Assembly (NCBI RefSeq): GCF_001514205.1
Contig: NZ_KQ948765.1
Span: 681,886-745,885, forward strand
Length of the DNA stretch: 64,000 nucleotides
Direction of reading: 5' to 3'
Source: Streptomyces griseoruber
GTDB lineage: Bacteria; Actinomycetota; Actinomycetes; Streptomycetales; Streptomycetaceae
The translations under genes were made by a program, and so were the position numbers. This document shows, piece after piece, positions 16,448 through 24,577 of the stretch; position 1 is the first letter of the stretch; the number at the start of each line of letters is the position of its first letter. The notes below the pieces were generated by a model. The model had not been told where the DNA came from and ran no database searches. It saw only the letters and a program-made list of their open reading frames with translations.

Positions 16448-17782
16448 ATGACGGAAGTGCTCCTGCTGCTGGTGGCGATCCTGCTGTCCGTCGCGTGCGG
16501 TGCCTTCGTGGCCGCCGAGTTCTCGCTGACCACGGTCGAGCGCAGCGAACTGGAACGGGCGGCGGAGCGCGGTGAGCGCGGTGCCTCCGGCGCACTCAAG
16601 GCCGTACGGAATCTCACCTTCCAGCTCTCCGGCGCGCAGCTCGGCATCACCGTGACCAACCTGGTCGTCGGCATGCTCTCCGAGCCGTCGATCGCCGCGC
16701 TGATCGCGGGACCGCTGGAGTCGGCGGGCCTGTCGGGCGCGACGGCGAGCTCGGTGGCGCTCGTGCTGGGCACGGCGCTGTCGACGGTCTTCCTGATGGT
16801 CGTCGGCGAGCTGGTGCCGAAGAACTGGGCGATCTCCTCGCCGCTGCCCGTGGCCAAGACCGTGGGCAACGGGCAGCGCTGGTTCAGCTCCGCCTTCCGG
16901 CCCTTCATCACCCATCTCAACAACACCGCGAACCACATCGTGCGTCGCTTCGGTGTGGAGCCGACCGAGGAGCTGGCCGCCGCGCGCGGCCCCCAGGAGC
17001 TGGCGGCCCTGGCCCGGCACTCGGCCCGCGAGGGCGCGCTGGAGGCGGACACCGCCGAGCTGTTCGTGCGCACCCTGAACCTGGCCGACCTGACCGCGGA
17101 GAACGTGATGACCCCGCGCGTCCAGGTCATCTCCCTGGACGCCCAGGCGACCTGCGAGGACGTGGCGAACGCGACCCGGGCGACGGGACTGTCCCGCTTC
17201 CCCGTCCACCGCGGCGGCCTGGACGCGGTCGTCGGCACCGTGCACATCAAGGACGCCCTGGCGATCCCCGCCGAGCGGCGTCTGCACGTACCCGTCTCGG
17301 AGATCATGCGCGAGCCGCTGCTGGTCCCGGAGTCGCTGACCGTGGACCGGCTGCTGGACCGGCTGTCCGGCAAGCGGACGATGGCCGTGATCATCGACGA
17401 GTACGGCGGTACGGCGGGCGTGGCGACCCTGGAGGACATCGTCGAGGAGGTCGTGGGCGAGGTCCGCGACGAGCACGACCCGCACGAGACGCCCGACCTG
17501 GCCCCCGCGGGCACCGACGACGACGGCCGCGCGCTGTACTCGGCCGACGGCGCCGCCCGGATGGACCAGCTCGCGCGGGTGGGCCTCAACGCCCCCGAGG
17601 GGCCGTACGAGACGCTCGCCGGCCTCGTCGCGACGGAACTGGGCCGGATACCGGCCGTCGGTGACGGCGTCGAGGTCGCCGGCTGGCGCATGGACGTGGT
17701 CGACGCGTCCGGCCGCCGCGCCGCACGCGTGCTGCTGCACGCCCCGCTCACCGAGGACCACGTGGAAGGGGCGGACCAGTGA
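16448..17782 (+). CDS. CorC/HlyC (CNNM-like) membrane protein with CBS domains
   Basis: A 444-aa protein. A DUF21 (CNNM) transmembrane domain covers about residues 1-195 (opening L-L-L-L-V-A-I-L-L-S-V-A-C-G, with G-E-L-V-P-K-N-W near 120). A CBS pair spans about 215-335 (M-T-P-R-V-Q-V-I and I-D-E-Y-G-G-T-A-G-V-A-T-L-E-D-I). A C-terminal CorC_HlyC domain lies at about 350-435. Although called hemolysins, relatives work in Mg2+/Co2+ export or homeostasis. GGAGG precedes ATG 16448. The stop overlaps the next GTG (GTGA), so the two paralogues are translationally coupled and may form heteromers. Confidence 0.9.
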   Translation: MTEVLLLLVAILLSVACGAFVAAEFSLTTVERSELERAAERGERGASGALKAVRNLTFQLSGAQLGITVTNLVVGMLSEPSIAALIAGPLESAGLSGATASSVALVLGTALSTVFLMVVGELVPKNWAISSPLPVAKTVGNGQRWFSSAFRPFITHLNNTANHIVRRFGVEPTEELAAARGPQELAALARHSAREGALEADTAELFVRTLNLADLTAENVMTPRVQVISLDAQATCEDVANATRATGLSRFPVHRGGLDAVVGTVHIKDALAIPAERRLHVPVSEIMREPLLVPESLTVDRLLDRLSGKRTMAVIIDEYGGTAGVATLEDIVEEVVGEVRDEHDPHETPDLAPAGTDDDGRALYSADGAARMDQLARVGLNAPEGPYETLAGLVATELGRIPAVGDGVEVAGWRMDVVDASGRRAARVLLHAPLTEDHVEGADQ

Positions 17783-18792
17783 CCGCCGTACAGCTGCTGA
17801 TCGCCCTGGCGACCCTCGTCGTCAACGCGTTCTTCGTCGGCGCGGAGTTCGCGCTGATCTCCGTCCGCCGCGCCCAGATCGAGCCGTACGCCGAGCAGGG
17901 CGACCGGCGCGCCAAGAGCGTGCTGTGGGGCCTTCAGCACGTGTCCGCGCTGATGGCGGCGGCACAGCTCGGCATCACCCTGTGCACGCTGATCCTCGGT
18001 GTGGTCGCCGAACCGGCGATCGCGCATCTGCTGGAGCCGGTGTTCCACGCGGTCGGGGTACCCGAGGGCGCGGGACACGCCGTGTCCTTCGTGATCGCGC
18101 TGGTGCTGGCCACCTATCTGCACATGCTGCTCGGCGAGATGGTCCCGAAGAACATCGCGCTCGCGGAGCCGGTGCGCAGCGCGCTGGTGCTCGGTCCGCC
18201 CCTGGTCACGCTGTCCCGGGCGCTGCGCCCGGTGATCTTCGCCATCAACGCGTTCGCCAATGCCCTGCTCAAGCTGCTGCGGATCGAGACCAAGGACGAG
18301 GTCACGGCGGCCTTCTCGGACGCCCAGCTCGCCCAGATCGTCAAGGACGCGGGTGCGGCGGGGCTCATCGACGGCCGCGCCCAGGAACGTCTGCACGACG
18401 CCCTGGAGCTGGGCCGCCGCCCGGTGCGGGACGTCGTACTGCCGCTGGAACGGGTCGTCCACGCGCGCGTGGGCGTCACGCCCGAGCAGCTGGAGGGGCT
18501 GGCCGCCGAGTCGGGGTTCTCCCGGTTCCCGGTGGTGGACGAGGGGCGGCGGATCATCGGCTATCTCCATGTGAAGGACGCGCTGGACGCCTCCCCGCGG
18601 GACGAGCCGTTCCGGCTGCGGGACATGCGGCCCATCGCGCGCGTGCGGGAGGCGACGCCTCTGGACGACGTCCTCACCGCGATGCGGGGCAGCCGTACGC
18701 ACCTGGCGGCCGTGCTCGGCACGGACGGACGGCTGGCCGGGCTGGTGACGATGGAGGACGTGCTGCGCGAGCTGTTCGGACAGCCGGCGTGA
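17779..18792 (+). CDS. CNNM/DUF21-CBS membrane protein lacking the CorC_HlyC domain
   Basis: A 337-aa paralogue of the preceding protein. DUF21 occupies about residues 1-190 (N-A-F-F-V-G-A-E-F-A-L and L-G-E-M-V-P-K-N-I) and a CBS pair about 205-335 (F-S-R-F-P-V-V-D, then V-T-M-E-D-V-L-R-E-L). It ends right after the second CBS, so the acidic CorC_HlyC domain of its partner is absent. GTG 17779 overlaps the upstream stop by four bases. The long/short pairing is a recurrent actinobacterial arrangement and suggests division of labour within one complex. Confidence 0.9.
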   Translation: MTAVQLLIALATLVVNAFFVGAEFALISVRRAQIEPYAEQGDRRAKSVLWGLQHVSALMAAAQLGITLCTLILGVVAEPAIAHLLEPVFHAVGVPEGAGHAVSFVIALVLATYLHMLLGEMVPKNIALAEPVRSALVLGPPLVTLSRALRPVIFAINAFANALLKLLRIETKDEVTAAFSDAQLAQIVKDAGAAGLIDGRAQERLHDALELGRRPVRDVVLPLERVVHARVGVTPEQLEGLAAESGFSRFPVVDEGRRIIGYLHVKDALDASPRDEPFRLRDMRPIARVREATPLDDVLTAMRGSRTHLAAVLGTDGRLAGLVTMEDVLRELFGQPA

Positions 18793-18873
18793 CACTTGGG
18801 CGCCCGGGGCCGCGTACCGGACGGGGGGTGACCGACCACCAGGTATGGGCCCCGGGCTACCATCTATGTCGCC

Positions 18874-19653
18874 ATGCAGACGAACCCCACACACACCAGC
18901 CTGGTCGCGGTCGGCGACTCCTTCACCGAGGGCATGTCGGACCTGCTGCCCGACGGCTCCTACCGGGGCTGGGCCGACCTCCTGGCGGGCCGGATGGCGG
19001 CCCGCACGCCCGGCTTCCGGTACGCCAACCTGGCGGTGCGCGGCAAGCTGATCGGGCAGATCGTCGCGGAGCAGGTCGACGTGGCGGCCGCGATGGACGC
19101 CGATGTGATCACCCTGGTCGGCGGTCTCAACGACACCCTGCGCCCCAAGTGCGACATGGGCATGGTCAAGGGACTGCTCACGGAGGCGGTGGAGCGGCTG
19201 GCCCCGTCCTGCAAGCAGCTGGTGCTGATGCGCAGCCCGGGCCGCCAGGGTCCCGTCCTGGAGCGGTTCCGGCCGCGCATGGAGGAGCTGTTCGTCTGTG
19301 TCGACGAGCTCGCCGCGCGGCACGGCGCGCTGGTCGTCGACCTGTACGGCGCCCCCTCGCTCTCCGACCCGCGGCTGTGGGACGTCGACCGGCTGCACCT
19401 GACGCCCGAGGGGCACCGCCGGGTCGCCGAGGCGGTCTGGCAGACCCTCGGCTACGACCCGGAGGACACCGAGTGGCGCACGCCGGTCCCGGCCACCGTG
19501 CCGCCCGGCTGGGCCGCCCGCCGGGCCGCCGACGCCCGCTTCGCCAAGCAGCACCTGCTCCCGTGGATCGGCCGCCGGCTGACCGGCCGCTCCTCCGGGG
19601 ACGGCCGCCCCGCGAAGCGCCCCGAGCTGCTGCCGTACGAGGGTCCCGCGTAG
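18874..19653 (+). CDS. SGNH/GDSL hydrolase
   Basis: A 259-aa protein. Block I is V-G-D-S-F-T-E-G with Ser near residue 13, block III is G-G-L-N-D near 76, and block V is D-V-D-R-L-H-L-T-P-E-G-H with the catalytic Asp/His near 170. All SGNH elements are therefore present. There is no signal peptide, so it is cytoplasmic. The family hydrolyses esters or acts on lipids and glycans; the substrate is unknown. A 60-residue C-terminal tail rich in Arg and Pro follows the catalytic domain. ATG 18874 follows a TACCAT-like -10 (18858-18863) closely, so a short leader is likely. Confidence 0.9.
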   Translation: MQTNPTHTSLVAVGDSFTEGMSDLLPDGSYRGWADLLAGRMAARTPGFRYANLAVRGKLIGQIVAEQVDVAAAMDADVITLVGGLNDTLRPKCDMGMVKGLLTEAVERLAPSCKQLVLMRSPGRQGPVLERFRPRMEELFVCVDELAARHGALVVDLYGAPSLSDPRLWDVDRLHLTPEGHRRVAEAVWQTLGYDPEDTEWRTPVPATVPPGWAARRAADARFAKQHLLPWIGRRLTGRSSGDGRPAKRPELLPYEGPA

Positions 19654-19763
19654 GGAAGCCGCCGGGACGGGACCCGGACCGCGCCCGCCGACACCCCCGG
19701 GTGACGCCCGTCTCGTAGGATCCGCCGAACGGGGCCGTGGCGCTGGCCTGCGCGAATCGCCAG

Positions 19764-19769
19764 TAGAAT
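19764..19769 (+). promoter_or_regulatory. -10 element of a likely leaderless purB transcript
   Basis: TAGAAT ends eight bases before the GTG start of purB, and no Shine-Dalgarno sequence lies between. This spacing places transcription start at or next to the GTG, a leaderless arrangement common in Streptomyces. No convincing -35 was seen. Confidence 0.5.
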
Positions 19770-19777
19770 CCGTACAC

Positions 19778-21220
19778 GTGACTTCTGCGCCCGCCAAGCC
19801 CCGCATCCCGAACGTCCTCGCCGGACGGTACGCCTCCGCCGAGCTCGCCACGCTCTGGTCGCCCGAGCAGAAGGTGAAGCTGGAGCGTCAGCTCTGGCTC
19901 GCCGTGCTGCGGGCCCAGAAGGACCTCGGGATCGAGGTGCCGGACGCGGCGATCTCCGACTACGAGCGTGTCCTGGACACCGTCGACCTGGCCTCCATCG
20001 CCGACCGCGAGAAGGTCACGCGGCACGACGTGAAGGCGCGGATCGAGGAGTTCAACGACCTCGCCGGGCATGAGCAGGTCCACAAGGGCATGACGTCCCG
20101 CGACCTCACGGAGAACGTCGAGCAGCTCCAGATCCGCCTCTCGCTGGAGCTGATCCGCGACCGTACGGTGGCGGTGCTGGCGCGCCTGGGCAAGCTGGCC
20201 GGCGAGTACGGCGAGCTGGTCATGGCGGGCCGCTCGCACAACGTGGCCGCGCAGGCCACCACCCTCGGCAAGCGCTTCGCGACGGCCGCCGACGAGCTGC
20301 TCGTGGCGTACGGCCGGGTCGAGGAGCTGCTCGGCCGCTACCCGCTGCGCGGTATCAAGGGCCCCGTCGGGACGGCGCAGGACATGCTGGACCTGCTGGG
20401 CGGTGACGCGGGCAAGCTGGCCGAGCTGGAGGACCGGATCGCCGGCCACCTGGGCTTCTCGCAGGCCTTCACCTCCGTGGGCCAGGTCTACCCGCGCTCG
20501 CTGGACTACGAGGTCGTGACCGCGCTGGTCCAGCTCGCCGCCGCCCCCTCCTCGCTCGCCAAGACGATCCGGCTGATGGCGGGCCACGAGCTGGTGACCG
20601 AGGGCTTCAAGCCCGGCCAGGTCGGCTCCTCGGCGATGCCGCACAAGATGAACACCCGCTCCTGCGAGCGCGTCAACGGCCTGATGGTCATCCTGCGCGG
20701 TTACGCGTCGATGACCGGTGAGCTGGCGGGCGACCAGTGGAACGAGGGCGACGTGTCCTGCTCGGTGGTGCGCCGGGTGGCCCTGCCGGACGCGTTCTTC
20801 GCGCTGGACGGTCTGCTGGAGACGTTCCTGACGGTGCTCGACGAGTTCGGCGCCTTCCCGGCGGTCGTGGCCCGGGAGCTGGACCGCTACCTGCCGTTCC
20901 TCGCCACCACCAAGGTGCTGATGGGCGCGGTGCGCGCGGGCGTGGGCCGTGAGCTCGCGCACGAGGCGATCAAGGAGAACGCCGTCGCCTCCGCCCTCGC
21001 GATGCGCGAGCAGGGCGCCGAGCGCAACGAACTGCTGGACAAGCTGGCCGCCGACGAGCGCCTTCCGCTCGACCGCGCCCAGCTGGACGCCCTGATGGCC
21101 GACAAGCTGTCCTTCACGGGCGCTGCGGCCGCGCAGGTGGCCACGGTCGTCGGCCGGATCGAGGAGATCGTGAAGCAGCGGCCGGAGGCGGCCGGTTACA
21201 CCCCCGGGGCGATCCTCTGA
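19778..21220 (+). CDS. purB: Adenylosuccinate lyase
   Basis: A 480-aa member of the fumarase/aspartase superfamily. It removes fumarate from SAICAR and from adenylosuccinate in purine synthesis. The signature loop [10 protein letters not shown] (about residue 285) holds the catalytic Ser. [12 protein letters not shown] (about 105) and [12 protein letters not shown] (about 150) carry the conserved His residues. The length matches the long actinobacterial form. GTG 19778 is close behind a -10, giving a leaderless message. The last bases (CTCTGA) touch the start of the broken mug gene, so purB and mug were originally coupled. Confidence 0.96.
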   Translation: MTSAPAKPRIPNVLAGRYASAELATLWSPEQKVKLERQLWLAVLRAQKDLGIEVPDAAISDYERVLDTVDLASIADREKVTRHDVKARIEEFNDLAGHEQVHKGMTSRDLTENVEQLQIRLSLELIRDRTVAVLARLGKLAGEYGELVMAGRSHNVAAQATTLGKRFATAADELLVAYGRVEELLGRYPLRGIKGPVGTAQDMLDLLGGDAGKLAELEDRIAGHLGFSQAFTSVGQVYPRSLDYEVVTALVQLAAAPSSLAKTIRLMAGHELVTEGFKPGQVGSSAMPHKMNTRSCERVNGLMVILRGYASMTGELAGDQWNEGDVSCSVVRRVALPDAFFALDGLLETFLTVLDEFGAFPAVVARELDRYLPFLATTKVLMGAVRAGVGRELAHEAIKENAVASALAMREQGAERNELLDKLAADERLPLDRAQLDALMADKLSFTGAAAAQVATVVGRIEEIVKQRPEAAGYTPGAIL

Positions 21221-21394
21221 CACCCTCGCCCCGCTTCACCCAGGCGGAACTGGAGGCCGCCCGCGACCGTCTCGTACCGGACGTCGTCGCGGGCGGTCTG
21301 CGTGTGCTGTTCTGCGGTATCAACCCGGGGCTGACGACCGCCGCGACCGGTCATCACTTCGCCCGTCCCGGCAACCGCTTCTGGCCGGTGCTGC
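21217..21394 (+). pseudogene. mug: 5' part of mug (G/T(U)-mismatch DNA glycosylase), cut by the inserted element
   Basis: The frame beginning at the purB stop encodes the N-terminus of a Mug/TDG-type glycosylase. [10 protein letters not shown] carries the catalytic Asn region, followed by [17 protein letters not shown]. Homology stops at the codons for P-V-L (21391-21393); the next bases belong to the mobile element. The missing part starts with H-L-S-G-F-T-P at 33378. The start codon is unclear: an in-frame CTG at 21217 overlaps the purB stop. Mug removes uracil, thymine and damaged bases opposite G. As it stands the gene cannot make an active enzyme. Confidence 0.9.
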
Positions 21395-21432
21395 TTCTCT
21401 GCACTTCACTCGAATGGGTGATGAGGTATGTG
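21392..21432 (+). repeat. Left end of the element (attL), copy 1
   Basis: The core TGC is followed by TTCTCTGCACTTCACTC and, after a short gap, GAGGTATGTG. A near-identical copy occurs at 22853-22895. TCTGCACT (21398-21405) is the mirror of AGTGCAGA at the right end (33362-33369). In a circularised element the two would form AGTGCAGA-N12-TCTGCACT, a typical tyrosine-recombinase core site. Confidence 0.75.
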
Positions 21433-21674
21433 GTGGGCATGGCAAGGCTCCATTTCTGACGGATCGGCTCATGGGTTGCTGCAAGGGGGGAGGCGGCTGG
21501 TGCTGGGGATGTCCACTTCCACGTCGGCTGCGGGAAACGTCTGCTGGATGCGCGTGTGCTGGCTTGCCCAGGCGTTGTCGTGCTGCTGGGGCGAGACGGT
21601 GTGGCCCATGCCCCGGGCAGTTGAAGCCGTTATTTCCGCTCATGCGCGGACGGGCATCGCCTAGCCTGCTCCGC

Positions 21675-22514
21675 ATGCCCGACAACACCACGCACGCGAA
21701 GCGTGACGACCGGCCTGAGGAATCCCGGCGAGTGCGCCTGAGCCAGACGTTCGATGAAGATGCGGAGTTGTACGACCAGACCAGGCCCGGCTACCCGTCG
21801 GAGCTGTATGACGACCTTGCGGAGTTCGCCGGTGCCTGCCCGGGTAGCCGAGTACTGGAGATCGGCTGCGGGACCGGGCAGGCCACGGTGCCGCTGGCCG
21901 GACGCGGCTGTCGGATCACGGCCGTCGAGGCAGGACCGAGTATGGCCGCAGTCGCCCGCCGTAACCTGAACGGGGCTGCGGGGGTGGAGATCGTTACGGC
22001 GGACTTCGAGAGCTGGCCTCTTCCGGAGGAGTCGTTCGATGTGGTCTTCGCCGCGACCGCTTTCCACTGGATCGACCCGGCGGTTCGAATGGCGAAGGCT
22101 GCCGAGGCGCTGCGTCCGGGCGGGGCGCTCGCCGTGGTGCGGACCCAGCATGTGAGGGGTGGTACCGAGGAGTTCTTCGTCGAGGTCCAGCGCTGCTATG
22201 AGCGGTTCGATCCGGACACACCACCTGGGTTTCGGACTCCGGAAGCCGCCGACATCGACGGCTCGGACCACGCCCAGGAGGTCGTGCAGAGCGGTGCGTT
22301 TGGTCCCACGGTCTTCCGCCGTTACGAACGGGACCTTACGTACACCACGTCGGAGTATCTGAGGTTGCTTCAGACCTACTCCGGTCACCGTGCTCTTTCA
22401 GAAACTGCCAGGAGCGGCCGGCTGGGGTGTATTGCAGGCCTGATCGACGGGCGGTACGGCGGTCGGGTGACCAGGCGGTATCTCATCGAGTTGGCGGTGT
22501 CGCGTCGGCGGTGA
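21675..22514 (+). CDS. Class I SAM-dependent methyltransferase (element cargo)
   Basis: A 279-aa methyltransferase. Motif I is V-L-E-I-G-C-G-T-G-Q-A-T-V-P-L (about residue 57), the acidic loop A-V-E-A-G follows, and V-V-F-A-A-T-A-F-H-W-I-D is the F-H-W variant seen in the trans-aconitate/UbiE-like Methyltransf_11/25 group. The substrate is unknown. A TAGCCT -10 at 21662-21667 lies seven bases before ATG 21675, suggesting a leaderless message. Upstream in-frame codons run into the element end and show no homology. It lies between the two left-end copies, so it may belong to a different insertion from the rest of the cargo. Confidence 0.85.
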   Translation: MPDNTTHAKRDDRPEESRRVRLSQTFDEDAELYDQTRPGYPSELYDDLAEFAGACPGSRVLEIGCGTGQATVPLAGRGCRITAVEAGPSMAAVARRNLNGAAGVEIVTADFESWPLPEESFDVVFAATAFHWIDPAVRMAKAAEALRPGGALAVVRTQHVRGGTEEFFVEVQRCYERFDPDTPPGFRTPEAADIDGSDHAQEVVQSGAFGPTVFRRYERDLTYTTSEYLRLLQTYSGHRALSETARSGRLGCIAGLIDGRYGGRVTRRYLIELAVSRRR

Positions 22515-22632
22515 CGCCGTTTGGCACGCCGTGGGACCCTCCGTTGGCCACAGAGCACGAGGGGCGAAAGGTCCAGTCTGTGATGGCTCCGCTCAGGAGG
22601 CGTACTGCCTGCTGGCCACAGGTGATGGAGTT

Positions 22633-22852
22633 TCACGGGTTCTCCCTCCCCCTGCGAGGTTTTGGGATCCCGAGGTCGACGGGCAGCCGCTGGTCTCGGC
22701 GTTGCGTTTCGTCGCGCTTGGCACGGAGGAAGGAGAGGGTGAGGTCGATGCCTTCGATGTCACCGGCCCAGCCTTCAGCTTCGGCGCGTGCTCGGCGGTC
22801 GAGGAGGTCGGTCTCCAGCTCCGCGAGGCGGGGCAGCATCTTCGGGTTGACA
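22633..22852 (-). pseudogene. Orphan C-terminal fragment of a large tyrosine recombinase (copy 1)
   Basis: The minus strand reads H-V-N-P-K-M-L-P-R-L followed by about 65 residues (E-G-I-D-L-T-L-S-F-L-R-A-K-R-D-E-T-Q-R-R and V-D-L-G-I-P-K at the end). This is the extreme C-terminus of the large Streptomyces/GInt-type integrases. The same segment occurs in a second fragment at 24065-24502. Homology begins exactly at the second left-end repeat (22853), so the upstream catalytic part was replaced when an element end was placed here. A 68-aa ORF from ATG 22839 remains open, but a function is doubtful. Confidence 0.7.
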
Positions 22853-22895
22853 TGCTTCTCTGCGCTTCACTCTCATGAGTGAAGGGAGGTATGTG
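22853..22895 (+). repeat. Second, internal copy of the element left end
   Basis: TGC, then TTCTCTGCGCTTCACTC, and GAGGTATGTG at its close, match the outer left end (21392-21432) at all but a few positions over about 41 bases. Inside it CTTCACTC (22865-22872) and GAGTGAAG (22877-22884) form a perfect inverted repeat with a 4-base loop, better preserved than in the outer copy. It abuts the truncated integrase fragment, as expected if an element inserted into that integrase gene at a TGCA. Confidence 0.75.
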
Positions 22896-23035
22896 ACTTG
22901 TCAAAGCGCCTCCGAGATGGATGGGATGGGATCAGGGGTGGCGAGATGGTCGTTGACCGCCGAGCCCTGGCAAGTCGCGTCCTGGCCAAGAGTGCTGATC
23001 GGTATGGGCAAGGTGCGTCGACTACAGTGCGGTGT

Positions 23036-23110
23036 GGGCCGTGACTGGCGCTGAGGTGGAGTACCACCGGGGAGCGGTCTGACGAGATGTCGTTGCCGTG
23101 CGCCTGGGCG
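23036..23110 (+). promoter_or_regulatory. ZTP (pfl) riboswitch upstream of folD
   Basis: The conserved halves of the pfl RNA are present in order. GGGCCGTGACTGGCG (from 23036) leads into a helix with the ACCACCGGGGAGCG block (about 23063-23076), then a variable linker hairpin and GCCGTGCGCCTGGGC (23095-23109). The RNA ends about 30 nt before the folD ATG. Known biology: pfl RNAs bind ZTP/ZMP, which accumulate when 10-formyl-THF is short, and switch on folate and purine genes including folD. The gene order here is canonical even though it lies inside a mobile element. Confidence 0.88.
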
Positions 23111-23138
23111 AGTGGTCAGCAACGCCTGGAGGACAATC

Positions 23139-24005
23139 ATGTCCGCGACTCAGACGGTCCAGCTCATGGACGGCACCAGCCTTGCCAAGCGCCTCGTCAA
23201 AGAGGCTGCCGTCAAGGCGGCGGAGATTTCGCAGCGCACGGGCGCTGCCCCCTGCCTGGCGACGGTACTGGTGGGAGAGGACCCCGCGTCGGTCACGTAC
23301 GTCCGTATGAAGCGGGCGCGGTGCGCGAAGGCAGGCATAAAGTCTCGGCACATCGGTCTGCCTGCCACTACCACGGCCGCTGAGCTGATCGACACGCTGG
23401 CCGGATTGTCCGGCGATCCGAAGGTGCACGGCATCCTGCTCCAGCATCCTTGCGGTCCGCACATCGACGAGCGCGCGGCGTTCGAGGCCATCGCCCCAGA
23501 GAAGGATGTGGACGGGGTCACGATGCATTCCTTCGCCGCCATGAGCTTTGGCCTGCCGGGCTTCGTGTCCTGCACACCGGGCGGGATCATGCGCCTGCTG
23601 GAGGCATACGACGTCGACCTCGCCGGCAAGCACGCCGTCGTGGTGGGCCGCAGCGCGATCCTCGGCAAGCCGGTGGGCATGCTCCTGCTCGCCAAGGACG
23701 CAACGGTGACGTACTGCCACTCGCGGACGGCGGACTTGTCGAGAATCATCCAGGAAGCGGATGTCGTGGTAGCGGCCGTGGGACGACCCCGACTGATCCG
23801 GGGTGAGGACATCAAGCCCGGCGCGGTGGTGATCGATGCCGGATACAACCCGGGCAACGTCGGCGACGTGGACTTTGACACCGCCCTCACCCGCGCCCGT
23901 CTGATCACTCCGGTGCCCGGCGGCGTCGGGCCGATGACCATCGCCGTCCTGCTCGCACAGACCGTGAACGCTGCCGCAAACCAGCTCGGAATCCAGCACC
24001 ACTGA
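23139..24005 (+). CDS. folD: Bifunctional methylene-THF dehydrogenase / methenyl-THF cyclohydrolase (element-borne)
   Basis: A 288-aa enzyme that interconverts 5,10-methylene-THF, 5,10-methenyl-THF and 10-formyl-THF with NADP. S-V-T-Y-V-R-M-K (Tyr and Lys of the active site, about residues 50-57) and H-G-I-L-L-Q-H-P (about 95) are present. Family motifs P-E-K-D-V-D-G-V and P-V-P-G-G-V-G-P-M-T are intact, and V-G-R-S-A-I-L-G-K-P-V-G is the nucleotide loop. One family position is unusual: Q-H-P-C-G where Q-L-P-L-P is normal. GGAGG (23128-23132) fixes ATG 23139. It is probably an extra copy beside a chromosomal folD, switched on by ZTP. Confidence 0.92.
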   Translation: MSATQTVQLMDGTSLAKRLVKEAAVKAAEISQRTGAAPCLATVLVGEDPASVTYVRMKRARCAKAGIKSRHIGLPATTTAAELIDTLAGLSGDPKVHGILLQHPCGPHIDERAAFEAIAPEKDVDGVTMHSFAAMSFGLPGFVSCTPGGIMRLLEAYDVDLAGKHAVVVGRSAILGKPVGMLLLAKDATVTYCHSRTADLSRIIQEADVVVAAVGRPRLIRGEDIKPGAVVIDAGYNPGNVGDVDFDTALTRARLITPVPGGVGPMTIAVLLAQTVNAAANQLGIQHH

Positions 24006-24064
24006 CCTGGGCGCCGCCGACAATTCCGTGGCAAGTACCCAGTGAGACATCCGCCTGGCGAAGG

Positions 24065-24502
24065 TCATTGCGACTCCTTCGGACGGCGGGGTGTGGGGAT
24101 GCCAAGATCGACAAGTGGTCGCTGGGCTCGACGTTGCGTCTCGTCGCGCTTGGAGCGGAGGAAGGTGAGCGTGAGGTTGATGCCTTCGACCTCACCAAGC
24201 CAGTTCTCGTCCTCGGCGCGCCGGAGGCGGGCAAGAAGGTCGGATTCGAGTTCTTCGAGTCGGTCGAGCATCTTCGGGTTGATGTGGAGCATCGGACAGC
24301 GGATGCAGGCGTGTTCGTGCTGGCAGGGGGTGCCGTAAGGGCGTCCACAGGAGCCGAGTTCGACCTTGCGGCGGTCGAAGTGCTCCTCGAACTCTCCCCA
24401 TTCCTGATCCGTCGTGTCGCGGTACTCACCCTCGGGCCGAATCTGGCGGCGGTGGTGCAGGTGCTCCTGGTAGTGGCGGACGACATCCTCGTCGAAGACC
24501 GC
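24065..24502 (-). pseudogene. Orphan C-terminal fragment of a large tyrosine recombinase (copy 2)
   Basis: About 145 residues match the C-terminal domain that follows the catalytic Tyr in large integrases. The fragment starts A-V-F-D-E-D-V-V-R-H-Y, continues through F-D-R-R-K-V-E-L-G-S-C-G and C-Q-H-E-H-A-C-I-R-C-P (probable zinc ligands), and ends with H-I-N-P-K-M-L and V-D-L-G-I-P. The catalytic domain is missing; the frame stays open to 24565 but the upstream 20 residues are unrelated. It is paralogous to the fragment at 22633-22852. It lies just downstream of the SUKH gene, at the end of the recombinase operon. Confidence 0.75.
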
Positions 24503-24577
24503 TAATGGTGGAGTCGGGTATTGGAACTGTCCGAATGCCCCGCCCATGCGGGGACCTATGGGCATGGATGAGGGCTC

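Noticed and set aside
16156..19851. A 1231-aa open frame antisense to the CorC-like and SGNH genes
   Set aside because: Shadow of well-supported genes on the other strand; no motif and no ribosome site.
22593..22904. Small overlapping open frames around the internal left-end repeat
   Set aside because: Homology is confined to the minus-strand integrase tail; the others have no support.
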